Positions 1-10,750 of a stretch of DNA of 64,000 nt are shown here, piece by piece; the stretch's first letter is position 1; each line of letters starts with the position of its first letter. Source of the DNA: Phlebotomus papatasi (lineage: Eukaryota > Arthropoda > Insecta > Diptera > Psychodidae); NCBI RefSeq assembly GCF_024763615.1, contig NC_077225.1, positions 2,852,001 to 2,916,000 on the forward strand. Direction: 5' to 3'. The notes beneath the pieces were generated by a model, which was not told the DNA's origin, did not search any database, and saw only the letters and a program-made list of their open reading frames with translations. Position numbers and translations under genes: made by a program.

Positions 1-2710
1 TTTTAAATGTTGTGCTTTAATATGAATAAGAGCTTGAATTAATTTTTTTTATTATGCTGAAAAAAATTAGAAATCTGCTGTTTTTCAGCGTTTTTGATTT
101 ACATAATCCCTTAACCGATCTATGCTAATTCAGCTTTAAAATAGCTTAAAAATTATTTGCCTATTTTTACACTTTTTTTTTGTTTAAATTTGAATGTAGT
201 TCAGTGCACTGCCTGGGAGCAACAGTCTTATCCTGCCCCCCGCTCTGGGTTTTTAATTGTTTTTGAGCTTTTATAAGCTCATTTTTGAGTTGACATCATA
301 TAGGGAAAGTGAGGAATGCTTCGCACGCGCGAGCCTTCGAACAATTCGAGTTTTCTCTTTGTTTGAAAAGTTCTACTTCCTCATTTCTTAGGCATTAGAT
401 AGATAATCATAAACCTCATCTTCACTGCAAAAATAGGCAACCTAGCCCTTCTTTCCTAGGTTCTAGAATCACAAATGCAAAAATGGCCTAAAATGGAAAA
501 TCTTGATGACTCACATTTCGTGTGATTTCTCACAGTTAAATGGATTTTCAGAAATAATCACTTACACCAATAGATGAAGGGTTAATCTGGGTTGATATTT
601 ACGTAATATTTTTTGCATCGGAGAAAAATTATTTTCCGTGTGGCGAAAAAATCGTAAATACTACACTGCGTATTGGTTCAACCACTGATAGTGTTATGGT
701 TCGCCAAGTCATCCACTAACTCCACCAGCTTAAAATAACAACATAACTTCAAATAGAATAACAAAGGAAAAGGAAGATGAAGAAAAGACAGCTGATAAAT
801 TTTTAGGGTCGTCACATTTGAAATTTTCACATTTCAGTCGATTTTTTGACATAAATTTGCAAGAAAAACAGTACTTCAGAAAAATTAGAAGAAAACTGTT
901 TTAGATACCTTCTTTTAATGAAATAATGGTTTCCGTGGATTCGTGGAACTTGAATCTAATAATCGGTAAATAATTTTTAATTGTGAGCAAGAGTTATTCC
1001 AGGAAAAAATGCAATGACGAACCTTAACAACCCATCGTGCGAATCTTGCCTCCACAGGCAAGGTTCGCACAAATCATCATACTTTTTTCATTTTCCTGTC
1101 CAGGAAAAAGAACAGATTTTCCGGCATTGAATGAGGCACACATAAAAACTTAAAAGGCCAGAGATTCATGTGGTATAGTGCAATTGATTGTCAATTTTAC
1201 CGTTCAGCCAGAAAAAAATCTTGAATATTGATTTCCAAAAAGCGTGCGAACCATCCCTCACTTCCCCTACAAACGAGCAGTAAATCATTGAATTTGCGAA
1301 GAGACTAAGAACTCTAAAAGAAGTAGAATTTTCATAGAAGTTTTGATCTTTATCAATAGATAGAAAAAATAAGTCCATTCTTGAAAAGATTAGGATTTTG
1401 TACTGATCTCACTTTATTTTTTTAAATTCATTATAAATTCAGTTTAGTCTTTTTGGTCGGGTTTAAATTCATTTTAAATTCAGTTTTGGTCTTTTTTCTA
1501 GGGGGACAGCTGCCCCCCCCCTGCCCCTAGCTGGGTACGCCCATGAACTGGATCATGGATCAGTTTCCATGCCAGTTTCACTTGGGTCAGGTTTTGTTGC
1601 TCCTCCGGCTGCCTCCACATCGGACATCATCAACGAATATTCAGTTAATAACTGACATCGTTCTGTAATAAATAATTGATTAAAATCCATTATTATTGTA
1701 TATAATTTATTGTTTAAAATAATTATTTATTATTTGTTGTATAAAACCATGTATTGTACATATTTATATTGTAAATAAACTTTTATTATAAATATATCGT
1801 TCAAATTCTTAATTTTTTATTTACTTTTAACAGTCACTGACTTAAAAGTCTGTACATTAATTCATTACAAACACTACTGATTTAGATAGAGTAACTACAC
1901 AAGATAACAAAAATTGGCAAATAGAATTCAAAACAGGAAGGAGGATGGAAGTCAATTTTAATAAATTCTACAGGATATCGTATTTTCCATCCATCATTTT
2001 CAGCAAAAATTTTGTATGACTTTTCGCGAAGCAAGAATAGAACAACAAAATGTATTTCCATCTCTTGGCTATATTTTTCAAGTACAGTCGTTGCGGGTGG
2101 CTTTGCACTCTGCTGTCCGTAAGAATTTCTTAAATTCTAGCACTTATTGATGGTCTTCACGGATCCGGTCTACCATGTCAAAGTATATAAGGATATGTCA
2201 TGTACCAAGAAACGTACAAGGATCCTCAAAAGGATACTTGTAGTTTCAGTAACAGCCATTAAAATTCAAATATAGGTATTTTGCCAAAAAACAGCTCTGT
2301 GAAAAAGTTATCTGAAGGTGCAATTCCAAAATCGATTTCAAAGTAGTCAATTGTCCAAATCTATTCTAAATTTATCTCGCTACAATAATCCATTTCGATT
2401 TTATTACATGTTTTTTATTAATATGTTTTTTTTTACTATTTTCTTTCTAGGAAAGCATTATTTTTGTAATTACACGACATATAACAGTCCCTTTAAAGCT
2501 TTATTCAAAAAGTACATGAATAAAAATCATCCAATTATATACGGTTTTAAAGTAAAATGCCCGAGATCTTTAAGATGGTGTGGTCGCCATTTTGATTTGA
2601 CATTTCTGTCCGCTATTTTGAATAACTGTCAAAACCTAAAGGTCGGTCGATTGAGCTGATTTTTTAGTATGTTGTATCTGATGTCAAGACATTTTCAGAA
2701 CATATATATA
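1..2710. other. Intergenic, no gene supported
   Basis: AT-rich sequence with many homopolymer runs. The open frames here (for example 1166-1378 minus and 2318-2659 plus) are short, rich in Phe, Asn and Lys, and show no domain or start context, so I read them as chance. A C-rich patch near 1510-1530 and a TA-rich stretch at 1680-1800 are only compositional. Confidence 0.6.
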
Positions 2711-2902
2711 CAGTAGAGTCTCTCAAATTCGAACGCTTTGGAGGATATTTTTGACATTTATTTTTGGCACAAACAGCAAAGAAATATGATTTTTAAGCTT
2801 CGACAAGACGAATTTCTTAACACAACCCACCAATTCACATTTTGAATGCAACCGGTGCGCTGCGTTCAAATTTGAGAGATTCAGATTTGAGAGACTCTAC
2901 TG
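2711..2902. mobile_element. Tc1/mariner-type MITE, 192 bp
   Basis: The ends are inverted copies of CAGTAGAGTCTCTCAAAT, and each is flanked by TA (2709-2710 and 2903-2904), the target duplication of Tc1/mariner elements. The right end carries a second direct copy of the motif (tttgagaga twice), so its inverted repeat is longer and subdivided. There is no coding capacity, so it would depend on a transposase encoded elsewhere. The superfamily call rests on the TA duplication and the small size. Confidence 0.75.
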
Positions 2903-3008
2903 TATAATCTGATCTAGGTCAAGGTATTGTCTGGATATGGTGGCTTCAAGTTAAAAATATTGACAAACTCATGAATACAGAACTGTGGGGCGTTTCCTTT
3001 ATTGAAAC

Positions 3009-3239
3009 TGTTGTGTATTGTTACGGGATTTACCTGGGAAATAGAAGAATATTTAGTAAAATCCAATCCCAGAATTGTCGCCAAATCCCGTGGTGCACGC
3101 GTAGTAGAAAAACTACACTTTTTGGGTTCAACAGATATATTTAATTCACTTTAATAAAAATTTTCACAGAGGTGGTTTTGACTTCAGGAAGGTCGGGTGG
3201 AAAAGTAACGGATAGAAAAATGAGGTTCCCTCATGGTCA
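3009..3239 (-). repeat. Element C 3' LTR, first part (split by element A)
   Basis: This matches 18259-18489 of the other LTR apart from a few differences: G for C in the TTACGG[G/C]ATT stretch, A for T in GGAAA[A/T]GTAACGG, and one A fewer in an A-run. It stops at GTCA (3236-3239), where element A was inserted, and resumes at 9419. Confidence 0.9.
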
Positions 3240-3426
3240 TGAAATATCTGGTGTTGCCAAAATGAAACATCTTGGTTCGGGGTAGAACGTTTAATGAATC
3301 TCTTCTCATTAATACACTGGTTTTTATACAGAGTCACATTACATCACTAAGTTTACCAATAGATAGATCATTGACTCATGACACCAAAGTGTACCAATAG
3401 AACATTGATGACTTGGGTATATTGCA
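3240..3426 (-). repeat. Element A 3' LTR, 187 bp
   Basis: Starts TGAAATATCTGG and ends GGGTATATTGCA on the plus strand, so it reads TG...CA in either direction. By eye it is identical to 9232-9418. Confidence 0.95.
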
Positions 3427-3440
3427 CCTCCCCCCTTAAA
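3427..3440 (-). other. Element A polypurine tract
   Basis: On the minus strand AAGGGGGGAGG lies directly against the 3' LTR. This is the expected plus-strand primer site, and the same tract sits in the equivalent position of element C at 9507-9520. Confidence 0.8.
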
Positions 3441-3858
3441 AAATTTTTTTTTTTGCTTACAAATTTCATCATAAAATAAAAAAAAAATTAAAAAAATGTG
3501 CAATTTGGTGCAGAGTAATACTTAAAAATGTTAAATTAACTGTTCTCATGGTCCATTTTCGTATCCAAGTCGTTATAGAATTTCCAATAACCTTTAATAT
3601 TTACAAAAATATTTTATTTTCTTCTTTTTTTTATATTCTAATTATTATATTTTAAATTAAAAGGAATAATTAATAAATTTATTAATAATAAATAATAATA
3701 AATTATACAATTAAATAAATAAATAAATAAATAAAGTTTTTATTAAAAGTCGTATATATTTATCAAAAAAATAAAAAAACTAACTTATCTTAACTAATAC
3801 AATAATTAAGTCGTATGTTTAATTAAAGGAATATATTAAGATTTATTTTAACTTTACA
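3441..3858. other. Element A 3' untranslated region
   Basis: Very AT-rich and non-coding, between the pol stop and the 3' LTR. It contains short A/T runs such as repeated AATA and no ORF resembling an envelope gene, so element A has no env. Confidence 0.7.
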
Positions 3859-6261
3859 TTAAGCTTTCTTAAAAAGTTTTGTTCTATTTTTATGAACAAG
3901 ATCAGTTTTATTTTGATTTTTTATAAGAACATTTGGCTCTTTTTCTTCGATTACTTCATATGGTCCTTCATAAATATTAGATAATTTATTTCCTACTGGA
4001 TTTCTTATCATGATCAAATCTCCAGGGGAATACTGTAGTTCTCTAGACTTTTTGTCATATACGTGTTTTCTATTTTCTTTACTTTTTATTAACCTTTCAC
4101 GAGCTTCCTTTGTTGCCCATTGTAGACGAAACTTAAGTTCACGTGGATAATCTTCAAAATTATAAAGCGGATCAGTTTTTAGGTTGGTATTCGAAGGTAT
4201 TTGAAATTTCTTTCCGAATACTAATTCCACCGGCATATAACCCGTTTCACTATGAACGGTGTTATTATATGCAAAATTCCAAAATGGAATCCATTCACTC
4301 CACTCATTAGGATGCTCTTTGGACTGTATCCTCAAAAATGATCCTAAAGATTTGTGGGAATTCTCTAGTGAACCGAGGGTTTCGTGATGATAAGCTGTAG
4401 ATGTAAGTTTTGATATTTTAAGTAAGTCGCAAACAGCTTTCATCGTCTTCGAAATAAATTCCGTACCTCGATCAGTTACAATTTCTCGAGGAATACCGTA
4501 TCGAAGTATAAAATTATTAACAAATGATTTTGCCACGGTAACTGACTCTTTATCTGATAGTGGGTAAGCTTCTACGTATTTCGAAAGCTCACACTGCAGT
4601 GTTAAGATATAAGAGTTTCCGTTAATATCTTTCGGAAGAGGACCCACTAAATCTAAATATAATTTATCAAAAGCTGAGGACGAAGTAGTTGTTATGCTCA
4701 GGGGTTGTCTTGTATCAATCGAATATTTGTAGCGTGCGCAATCACTACATTTCGAGATAAATTTTTGGATATCGTCTTTTAATCCGGGCCAATAATAACT
4801 CCTTCTAACGTTATTATACATGCGTGTCATCCCAGCATGTCCTCCAGTTGGCAAAGTATGATAGTCATTCAAAATCAATTTTCTGGTTAAATCATCCTTA
4901 ATAAATTTCGCACTTGAAACGATGCAAAATTTCGGACCAGTCCAATAAACTAATTTACGCAATTGCTTTAATAAAAATAGTATTTCGTCATCTTTACTTT
5001 GTATAACGAGCTCTTTTATTTTAAATTGTTTGCAAACACATTGGATTTCCCTCAACAACACTTCTGGAGTAGATGTCGATCGAGAATCCTTTTTCATGTA
5101 GATGACATACTTTGAAGGGATATAAGAAAATGATTTTGAAGGCGTTGTATATACTTCATTCTTCGATAGTTTGGTAATGTTTATCTTATTTGATATTTTT
5201 AGTTCAATTGAAGACTTTGGCCGTTTTACAATTTGAACAATTCGCAAATCATCAAAATCTTTATTAGAATTTAAATCCGATTCTTTCGATTCAATTGATT
5301 TGTCTAATTTATTTTTATCAATAGCCCTTTGTTGTGCCCTCGTAAGTACCATTAAATCAGCTGACTCTATTTCTATGCGTGACAAAGCATCCGCAGTTGC
5401 GTTTTCCTTGCCTTTCACATATATAATTTTAAAATCATATTCTTCAAGTATCAGTCTAAATTTAGTGAGTCGACTGGATGGATTAGTCATATTGAATAGA
5501 TACACAAGTGGTCTGTGATCTGTTAGAATTTTGAAATGTCGCCCAAAAAGATAAGGTCGAAAGTGCTTAACTGCCCAGACAACTGCTAATAATTCTTTTT
5601 CAATTACTGGGTAGTTTTTCTCTGCCTTATTCAACGTACGACTGGCAAAAGCGACCGGTTTATCATCGCCATTTGATAAAACTGCACCTAACGCAATGCC
5701 AGACGCATCCGTTCGAAGAATAAATTCATTCTCGGGAGAAAAATCTGGGTACTGAAGTATAGGTGGTTGAATTAAGGAATTTTTCAAATGAAGGAAAGAA
5801 TTTTGACACTCTTCACTCCATATGAACTCAGCACCTTTCTTTGTCAGCCGATTGAGAGGAGCTGCTATTTCAGCGAAGTGCGGGACATATTTTCTATAGT
5901 AGTTGGCAAAGGCGGTGAATCTTTTAACCTCAGTGGCATTACAAGGTACAGGATAATTCTGCATCGTAATAATTTTATCTTTATCGGGTAAAATTCCTTT
6001 TTCTGAAATGGAATGTCCTAAATAAAGTATCTCTTTTTTAAGAAAATCGCACTTAGAAGGATTTAATTTTAAATTCACGTGCCTTAATCTTTCCAGGACT
6101 GCAATGAGATTTTTATTATGTTCATTGAGGTTCTTGCCAAAAACTATAATATCGTCAAGATAGACGAAGCACTTCTCATAAGTCAGTCCAGACATGGCCA
6201 CCGTCATGAGGCGGGAAAAAGCACTCGGGCTTATCTTTAACCCCATGGGTAACCTTTTCAT
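3859..6261 (-). pseudogene. pol: Element A Pol, second part: RT palm, RNase H, integrase
   Basis: This 800-residue frame continues the polyprotein after a frameshift. It opens inside reverse transcriptase (LPMGLKISPSAFSR) and has the catalytic YLDD at residues 34-37. RNase H follows at about 180-290 (RTDASG, EKELLAVVWAV, TDHRPLVYLF). A ~150-residue linker of unknown role leads to an integrase HHCC zinc finger (about 460-505). The D-D-E core is visible as LYLDLVGPL, TDRGTEF and GSLENSH, with a basic C-terminal domain after it. The reading frame is open throughout and stops at 3859, close to the length expected for the family. The ATG here is unlikely to be a real start: the upstream half of RT lies in the previous frame and the break is at about 6431-6440. 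Confidence 0.9.
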
Positions 6262-6383
6262 CTGAAACTGACCTTGATCAGTGACGAACGCGGTACAAGG
6301 TCTACTATCAGGTGTAAGTTCAACCTGATAATAACCCTGTGAAAGATCGAGATGCGTAAAATATGTTGCACCAGAAAGAGAAT

Positions 6384-7460
6384 CTAAGATTTCCGAAATA
6401 CATGGCAGTGGAAATTTATCGTCTTGAATTTTTTTTTGTTTAAAAGACGATAATCAATAACTACGCGCCATTTTTTCTTCTCATCGGCACCCGCCTTTTT
6501 TGGAACAACGATTAAAGGAGAAGACCACTCGCATCTAGTCGGCTCAATTATATCATCTGATAACATCTTTTCAATTTGACTGTTGATCTCACATTTTTGA
6601 GAATATGGCAAACGATAGGGCTTTACATACACGGGCGTAACATTATTTTGCAATTGAATCGATTGTTTATAAACATTCGTGTACGTCAGCTTATCTTTAG
6701 GTAAATGGAACACATCAGAATATTTGCAACATATTCTGTGTATTGCATCTTTTTCTTCTGAGTTCAGGTGTTCTAAGCTTAACTCTCTAATTAATTGTGC
6801 AACGCGTTTTGGTGAGACCGCATTTTCCTCAAACTCTATAATATTGTAATCTTCTAATTTGCTTAATTTTGGAGCAAAGTTCTTTATGCAAACAGATTCA
6901 TTTCGCAAATTTAGCACTTTCACGGGTATTTTCTTCTCGTGCGATCTTACAATTGTACTTGCAGTGTATACTCCATCACACAATTCTTCATTAGTTACAA
7001 CATAATCAGACAGATCATTCACTTTACAGTATATAATTTTCTCACACCTGGGTGGAATTATATGTCTTTGTGACCCATTAGCAAAAAGAAGTGCATTGAT
7101 CTTTTCACCATTTTTCGTTAATATGAGAGTTGATTTTTCGTAATTTATTATTGCATTATACCGGTTGAGAAAATTTCCTCCCAATATACCATCAAACTCT
7201 CGTGAGAAACTTTTAAGAACAAGAAATTCTTGGAAGAATTCCTTACACAAGCAAAAATTTAAACATATTGTACCAATCGCAATCGTACTTCCTGACACAC
7301 CTTTAACTTTAATTTTGTTTTCTGCATTAATATTAATATTTTCAGGCACACTGCTTTTTTTTATAGCACACACCGACGCACCTGTGTCAATCAAGAATTT
7401 CAAGCGCTGTCCGTTCACATATACATTCACGTAATTGATACCGTTTGCTAAAAGAATCAT
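6384..7460 (-). pseudogene. pol: Element A Pol, first part: protease and RT fingers
   Basis: The frame starts at an ATG eight bases after the gag stop. An aspartic protease with LIDTGAS (Asp25) cuts the polyprotein. The RT amino-terminal part ends in WRVVIDYRLLNK. Immediately afterwards the sense strand has a run of nine A (plus-strand T9 at about 6432-6440) and the frame moves to nonsense, stopping 14 residues later. Element B has RLLNKTIEDDKF at the same place, so the run length alone explains the break. Because the LTRs are identical, this is either a very recent slippage mutation or a sequencing or assembly error in a homopolymer. Confidence 0.9.
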
Positions 7461-7468
7461 GTTTCCGA

Positions 7469-8683
7469 TTAAGAATCGAAGAAACTTATTTCAGGACTGT
7501 TTGAATTCGAGGAAGTTGAAGCTTGTGACTCCTCGTCGTCTTCTTCTACCACATTCATGCGTACGTTTCTGTTGTTTTTCGACTGATCACGACCAGAATT
7601 CGATCTCTGTTTATTTGATTGAAAGCGTTGGTTGTTATTATAACGATTTTGCTGTCTTTCGTTTCCACGTCCTGTGTTAGAATTTTTCTGATAATTCTTG
7701 TTATCCGAATTATTTTGTTTGAAATCACGGTTTTGATAATTTTTTCCGCGTTTGTTATTTGAATGGGATCTTCGTACATTATAAACGTGTTCAGATTTAT
7801 CAGGACGAGAAATCTCTTCGTCAATTGCCCCTCTTATGGCGTCTTTCAAGGTTGAATATTTTTGGGCCTTAATGATTGTACTGAGATTTGAACTGCGAAG
7901 ACCGTTAGCAAATGTGTGAATAGCTTTCTTTTCATTAATTTCTTTCAAAATTTTATATGCATTGTTATCACCTTTGGCTTGCGAGATTGTTAAATCAACG
8001 AATAATTGCTCGACAGCTTTCCCATACTCTTCAATTGAACGAGAATTTTGTCGCTCATTATTTAATTTAAGGGATAACGAATTTTCGCACTTTTTCGACA
8101 AAAGATGGGTTCTCATATCATTCAATAAAGCTGACACAGACGAATATTCTGTATTTAAACGTAATTTTGCGTTCACTGACAAACGAGTCTTCAATACGAA
8201 TTTTATCAGTAAGAGTTTTCCCGAATCATTTAGCAAAGTTTCATACAACTCTATTGCATCTATTAATTGGATTGTAGTATCTTCTTTATTATCCATTGTT
8301 GGCAATAAATGAGTAGCCGCTTTTAAATCAAAATTTGCCATAGTGATATAATTTCTTGTAGGCTCAGGAGAAATTGGAATTGAATTATCGTCCAAATCAA
8401 TACTGAGTAATGTGAGTGAGTCTAATTTAAGTTGAAAAAATTTTCTGCATGATACCGTAAGAACTGAAATTTCGTCTATTATAACTTGCAATGGGATTCC
8501 TTCAGACGCAGGAAGCTTTTTACTGTTATTTAAATCAACTATTTCTTGTGTTCTAGTTCTAAATCTTTCTATTTCTTGCAATTTGTTCTCCAAATAAGTT
8601 TTCGTAAATGTCTTATTCACTGATTTTTTAGTATTTGATAAAATTATTTCCAAACTTACTTTAATCTGCTTTAATTCTTCCAT
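7469..8683 (-). CDS. gag: Element A Gag
   Basis: A 404-residue protein starting at a clear ATG (MEELKQIKVS). The amino-terminal third is helical, and the middle has the hydrophobic, helix-rich look of a Ty3/gypsy capsid (for example AIELYETLL and HTFANGLRSSNLSTIIKAQ). The last 110 residues are Asn, Arg, Gln and Ser rich, with no CCHC zinc knuckle. They presumably bind RNA through basic and asparagine-rich repeats. The C-terminus is acidic and Ser-rich. There is no glycine at position 2, so no myristoylation of this Gag is expected. It is preceded by the small membrane ORF at 8810-9064 and followed by pol after an 8-base gap (TAA, then ATG in a different frame). Confidence 0.85.
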   Translation of the reverse strand: MEELKQIKVSLEIILSNTKKSVNKTFTKTYLENKLQEIERFRTRTQEIVDLNNSKKLPASEGIPLQVIIDEISVLTVSCRKFFQLKLDSLTLLSIDLDDNSIPISPEPTRNYITMANFDLKAATHLLPTMDNKEDTTIQLIDAIELYETLLNDSGKLLLIKFVLKTRLSVNAKLRLNTEYSSVSALLNDMRTHLLSKKCENSLSLKLNNERQNSRSIEEYGKAVEQLFVDLTISQAKGDNNAYKILKEINEKKAIHTFANGLRSSNLSTIIKAQKYSTLKDAIRGAIDEEISRPDKSEHVYNVRRSHSNNKRGKNYQNRDFKQNNSDNKNYQKNSNTGRGNERQQNRYNNNQRFQSNKQRSNSGRDQSKNNRNVRMNVVEEDDEESQASTSSNSNSPEISFFDS

Positions 8684-8809
8684 ATGTGCTCTTTACTTGT
8701 GTGTTTGGTGATCTGGTGGATGATCCATTGCGTACGTGATGAGAATTGAGGGAATGATGTAAAAATTTTGCTGCAAGTGCTTGTAGAAGTGCTGATAATA
8801 TTCTCCAGT

Positions 8810-9064
8810 TTAAACCGTCATTGTAAGGGTAGTAGGCTTGCCTCCATCAGCTTGGTTGCTTATACGCTGGATGATCCTCTTTTTCATACGTTTATTGTAG
8901 TCCTTCCACATTATGTATAGTATGATGATAGCAAGTTGTATAATCATCATCACCAATAGAAAATCTGATTTCATCCACTTTTTGTCCATTGACGCATTGG
9001 CTTCTATTGGGCCATTCGATGTTTGTGCAATAATTATTTCTTCTTTGCTCACAGGTTTTCCCAT
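8810..9064 (-). CDS. Small predicted myristoylated single-pass membrane protein in element A leader
   Basis: An 84-residue ORF between the primer-binding site and gag. I place the start at the ATG at 9064 because the next codon is Gly; an in-frame GTG lies two codons upstream. The protein begins MGKPVS, which fits the N-myristoyltransferase pattern MGxxxS/T. A transmembrane segment (FLLVMMIIQLAIIILYIMW) is followed by a basic stretch (KDYNKRMKKR). It ends in MTV. Element B has an ORF of the same layout at 15736-15987, which argues against chance. Other mdg1/412-group elements are known to have small ORFs before gag, but I do not know a described function. A role in anchoring assembly at membranes, or as a translated upstream ORF, is inference. 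Confidence 0.75.
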   Translation of the reverse strand: MGKPVSKEEIIIAQTSNGPIEANASMDKKWMKSDFLLVMMIIQLAIIILYIMWKDYNKRMKKRIIQRISNQADGGKPTTLTMTV

Positions 9065-9217
9065 TTTCACTTATTGATATTCACTTTCAGTTCTTATAGT
9101 TTTGAATTTAGAATTTCACTTTAATAACTTTCACTGACAGTATTTTTTTTTCTTTAAATAAGTTTTGATTGTTTTTTTTTTCACTACTTTTAGATCAATT
9201 AGTTATTGTTCACAATC
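9065..9217. other. Element A 5' leader
   Basis: A non-coding T/A-rich leader between the primer-binding site and the small ORF. I see no further ORF or clear structure. Confidence 0.6.
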
Positions 9218-9231
9218 TGGCAGGATCGCCA
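9218..9231 (-). other. Element A primer-binding site
   Basis: On the minus strand TGGCGATCCTGCCA directly abuts the 5' LTR, where the tRNA primer for minus-strand DNA synthesis anneals. The identical 14-mer abuts the LTR of element B (16176-16189), so the two elements use the same primer. I cannot name the tRNA with certainty. Confidence 0.85.
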
Positions 9232-9418
9232 TGAAATATCTGGTGTTGCCAAAATGAAACATCTTGGTTCGGGGTAGAACGTTTAATGAATCTCTTCTCA
9301 TTAATACACTGGTTTTTATACAGAGTCACATTACATCACTAAGTTTACCAATAGATAGATCATTGACTCATGACACCAAAGTGTACCAATAGAACATTGA
9401 TGACTTGGGTATATTGCA
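9232..9418 (-). repeat. Element A 5' LTR, 187 bp
   Basis: Same sequence as 3240-3426, ending TTGCA, followed by the target duplication GTCA (9419-9422). It should hold the promoter for the minus-strand transcript, but no core promoter motif is obvious. Confidence 0.95.
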
Positions 9419-9506
9419 GTCAGCGCCCGGTAGTCACGGTAGTCATTGTGCGCTGACTATGAGGGAAATTCTAGGTGGCGGGTGATTCAAATTTTGCCAC
9501 CTAACA
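9419..9506 (-). repeat. Element C 3' LTR, second part
   Basis: Continuation of 3009-3239 after element A, starting with the duplicated GTCA and ending CCACCTAACA. It corresponds to 18486-18574 in the intact LTR, with one substitution (gaggg versus gagga). Confidence 0.9.
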
Positions 9507-9520
9507 CCTCCCCCCTTCAA
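9507..9520 (-). other. Element C polypurine tract
   Basis: Minus-strand GAAGGGGGGAGG directly against the 3' LTR (plus strand cctccccccttc). Confidence 0.8.
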
Positions 9521-9526
9521 GGAAAG

Positions 9527-10750
9527 CTAGTCTTTACCCTTGAAGCGATCGCTAATGCGATATGGCCTTGCCCTCAAACGGCGATACATCGGTGTGTGTT
9601 CGGGTCTCGGGAGTTCTGGAGAATCAGCGGGGGTTAGCTCATCCTCTTGAGCAACTTCTTGTCCCGGATTAGCCGAGGCACCACTAGACGAATCAAGTGT
9701 GTCGCTATCGTCTTGTGTGTCCGAACTAATAGTGACAGCTGATCGTGGTGAAGAGTGTCGTGAGTTCGTCGTGATTGGAGCAGGGCGTGGTGGAGTCACC
9801 TCGGATGAGGTTTCATCACGAGAACCTCCAGGCACTGGAGATTTGACTGGTGTTTGTGGTGACTTCACAGGCGATTTTGTGGGAGATGAGCGATCCAACG
9901 TCTCCGTGACGCAAGATCGAGTTGGCACAGGAGCAAGTGGTGGAGATGGTGATGAGTGATTGAACAGAGGCACAGCAGCAGAAGATTGGTCAGAGGAATT
10001 CCCGGGCTCTACAAAACGGTGCTTTAATTGATTTGTGTGAGATCTGACGAGAAGTCCATTGGTTAGGCGAACATTGTAAGTAACAGATCCTCGCCTTTCA
10101 ATGATTTTTCCGGGAGTCCACTTCCACTTTCCTCCTTGTGCGTATGTCTTGGCGTATACCCCCTCCCCCTTCCGGAAGGAGCGTTGTTTTGTTCCGTGAC
10201 GTTTGTTGTAATCACTCTCCATTTGCTCATTGCGCTGCAGGGGCTCCACTGGACGATGTTTGAGGAGATCAAAGATTGTGCGAACTTTCCGTCCAAACAT
10301 AACCTCAGATGGAGACATTCCTGATGGTGCATACTCGTTAGGAGTTACACGGTAATTGGCCAAGAATCTCTGAAGAGCAATGTCGAATTTCTGCGATGCC
10401 TGTTTCTCCAGAGAGCGCTTCAAAGTATCGACCAAGCGCTCACATTGCCCATTAGACGATGGAGAATATGGACAAGTGCGAAGGTGCTGAATTCCATTGA
10501 CGCGACAGTATTCCTGGAACTCTCCGCTGACAAACTGAGTCCCATTGTCACTGACGATGACCTCAGGAAGTCCAAGACGCGCAAAAACTTCCGATAGTTT
10601 CTGGAGGGTCAGTGAGGTCGTCATGGATGGGGTATGAAATACCTCAGGCCACTTGGTATAGGCATCGATGATGAATAGAAAATACTCTCCCTTGTACTTG
10701 GCATAGTCGATATGGATCCTTTGCCATGGCCGGGTAGCCAGTGGCCATGG
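9527..10750 (-). pseudogene. pol: Element C integrase core and C-terminal domain
   Basis: The reading frame is open from the junction with element B at about 10750 (PWPLATRPWQRIHIDYA) to the stop at 9527; the first ATG is at 10624. Integrase catalytic residues are visible: Asp in RIHIDY, Asp in VSDNGTQF, and SSNGQCERLVDTLKRSL supplying Glu. A C-terminal domain follows with a chromatin-binding-like fold region (KGEGVYAKTY, RRGSVTYNVRL). The tail is Pro, Ser and Thr rich, about 150 residues, and ends PYRISDRFKGKD. The zinc finger, RNase H and most of RT are missing, so this is a fragment. WQRIHIDYA and SDNGTQF are typical of mag/K02A2.6-like elements. Confidence 0.88.

Larger units (their letters stand above)
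3240..9418 (-). mobile_element. Element A: mdg1/412-like Ty3/gypsy retrotransposon, 6.2 kb
   Basis: The element is structurally complete. It has two 187-bp LTRs, identical by eye, a GTCA target duplication (3236-3239 and 9419-9422), a primer-binding site, a polypurine tract, gag, pol and an extra small ORF before gag. The empty site survives in the other LTR of element C near 18483-18495, which confirms the borders. Identical LTRs imply a very recent insertion. One frameshift in a homopolymer run interrupts pol. The assignment to the mdg1/412 group rests on the integrase signature (GSLENSH type) and the leader ORF, and is an inference. Confidence 0.9.

Noticed and set aside
2318..2659. 113-codon frame as a membrane protein gene
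   Set aside because: Phe/Asn-rich translation typical of AT-rich non-coding DNA, with no recognisable family.
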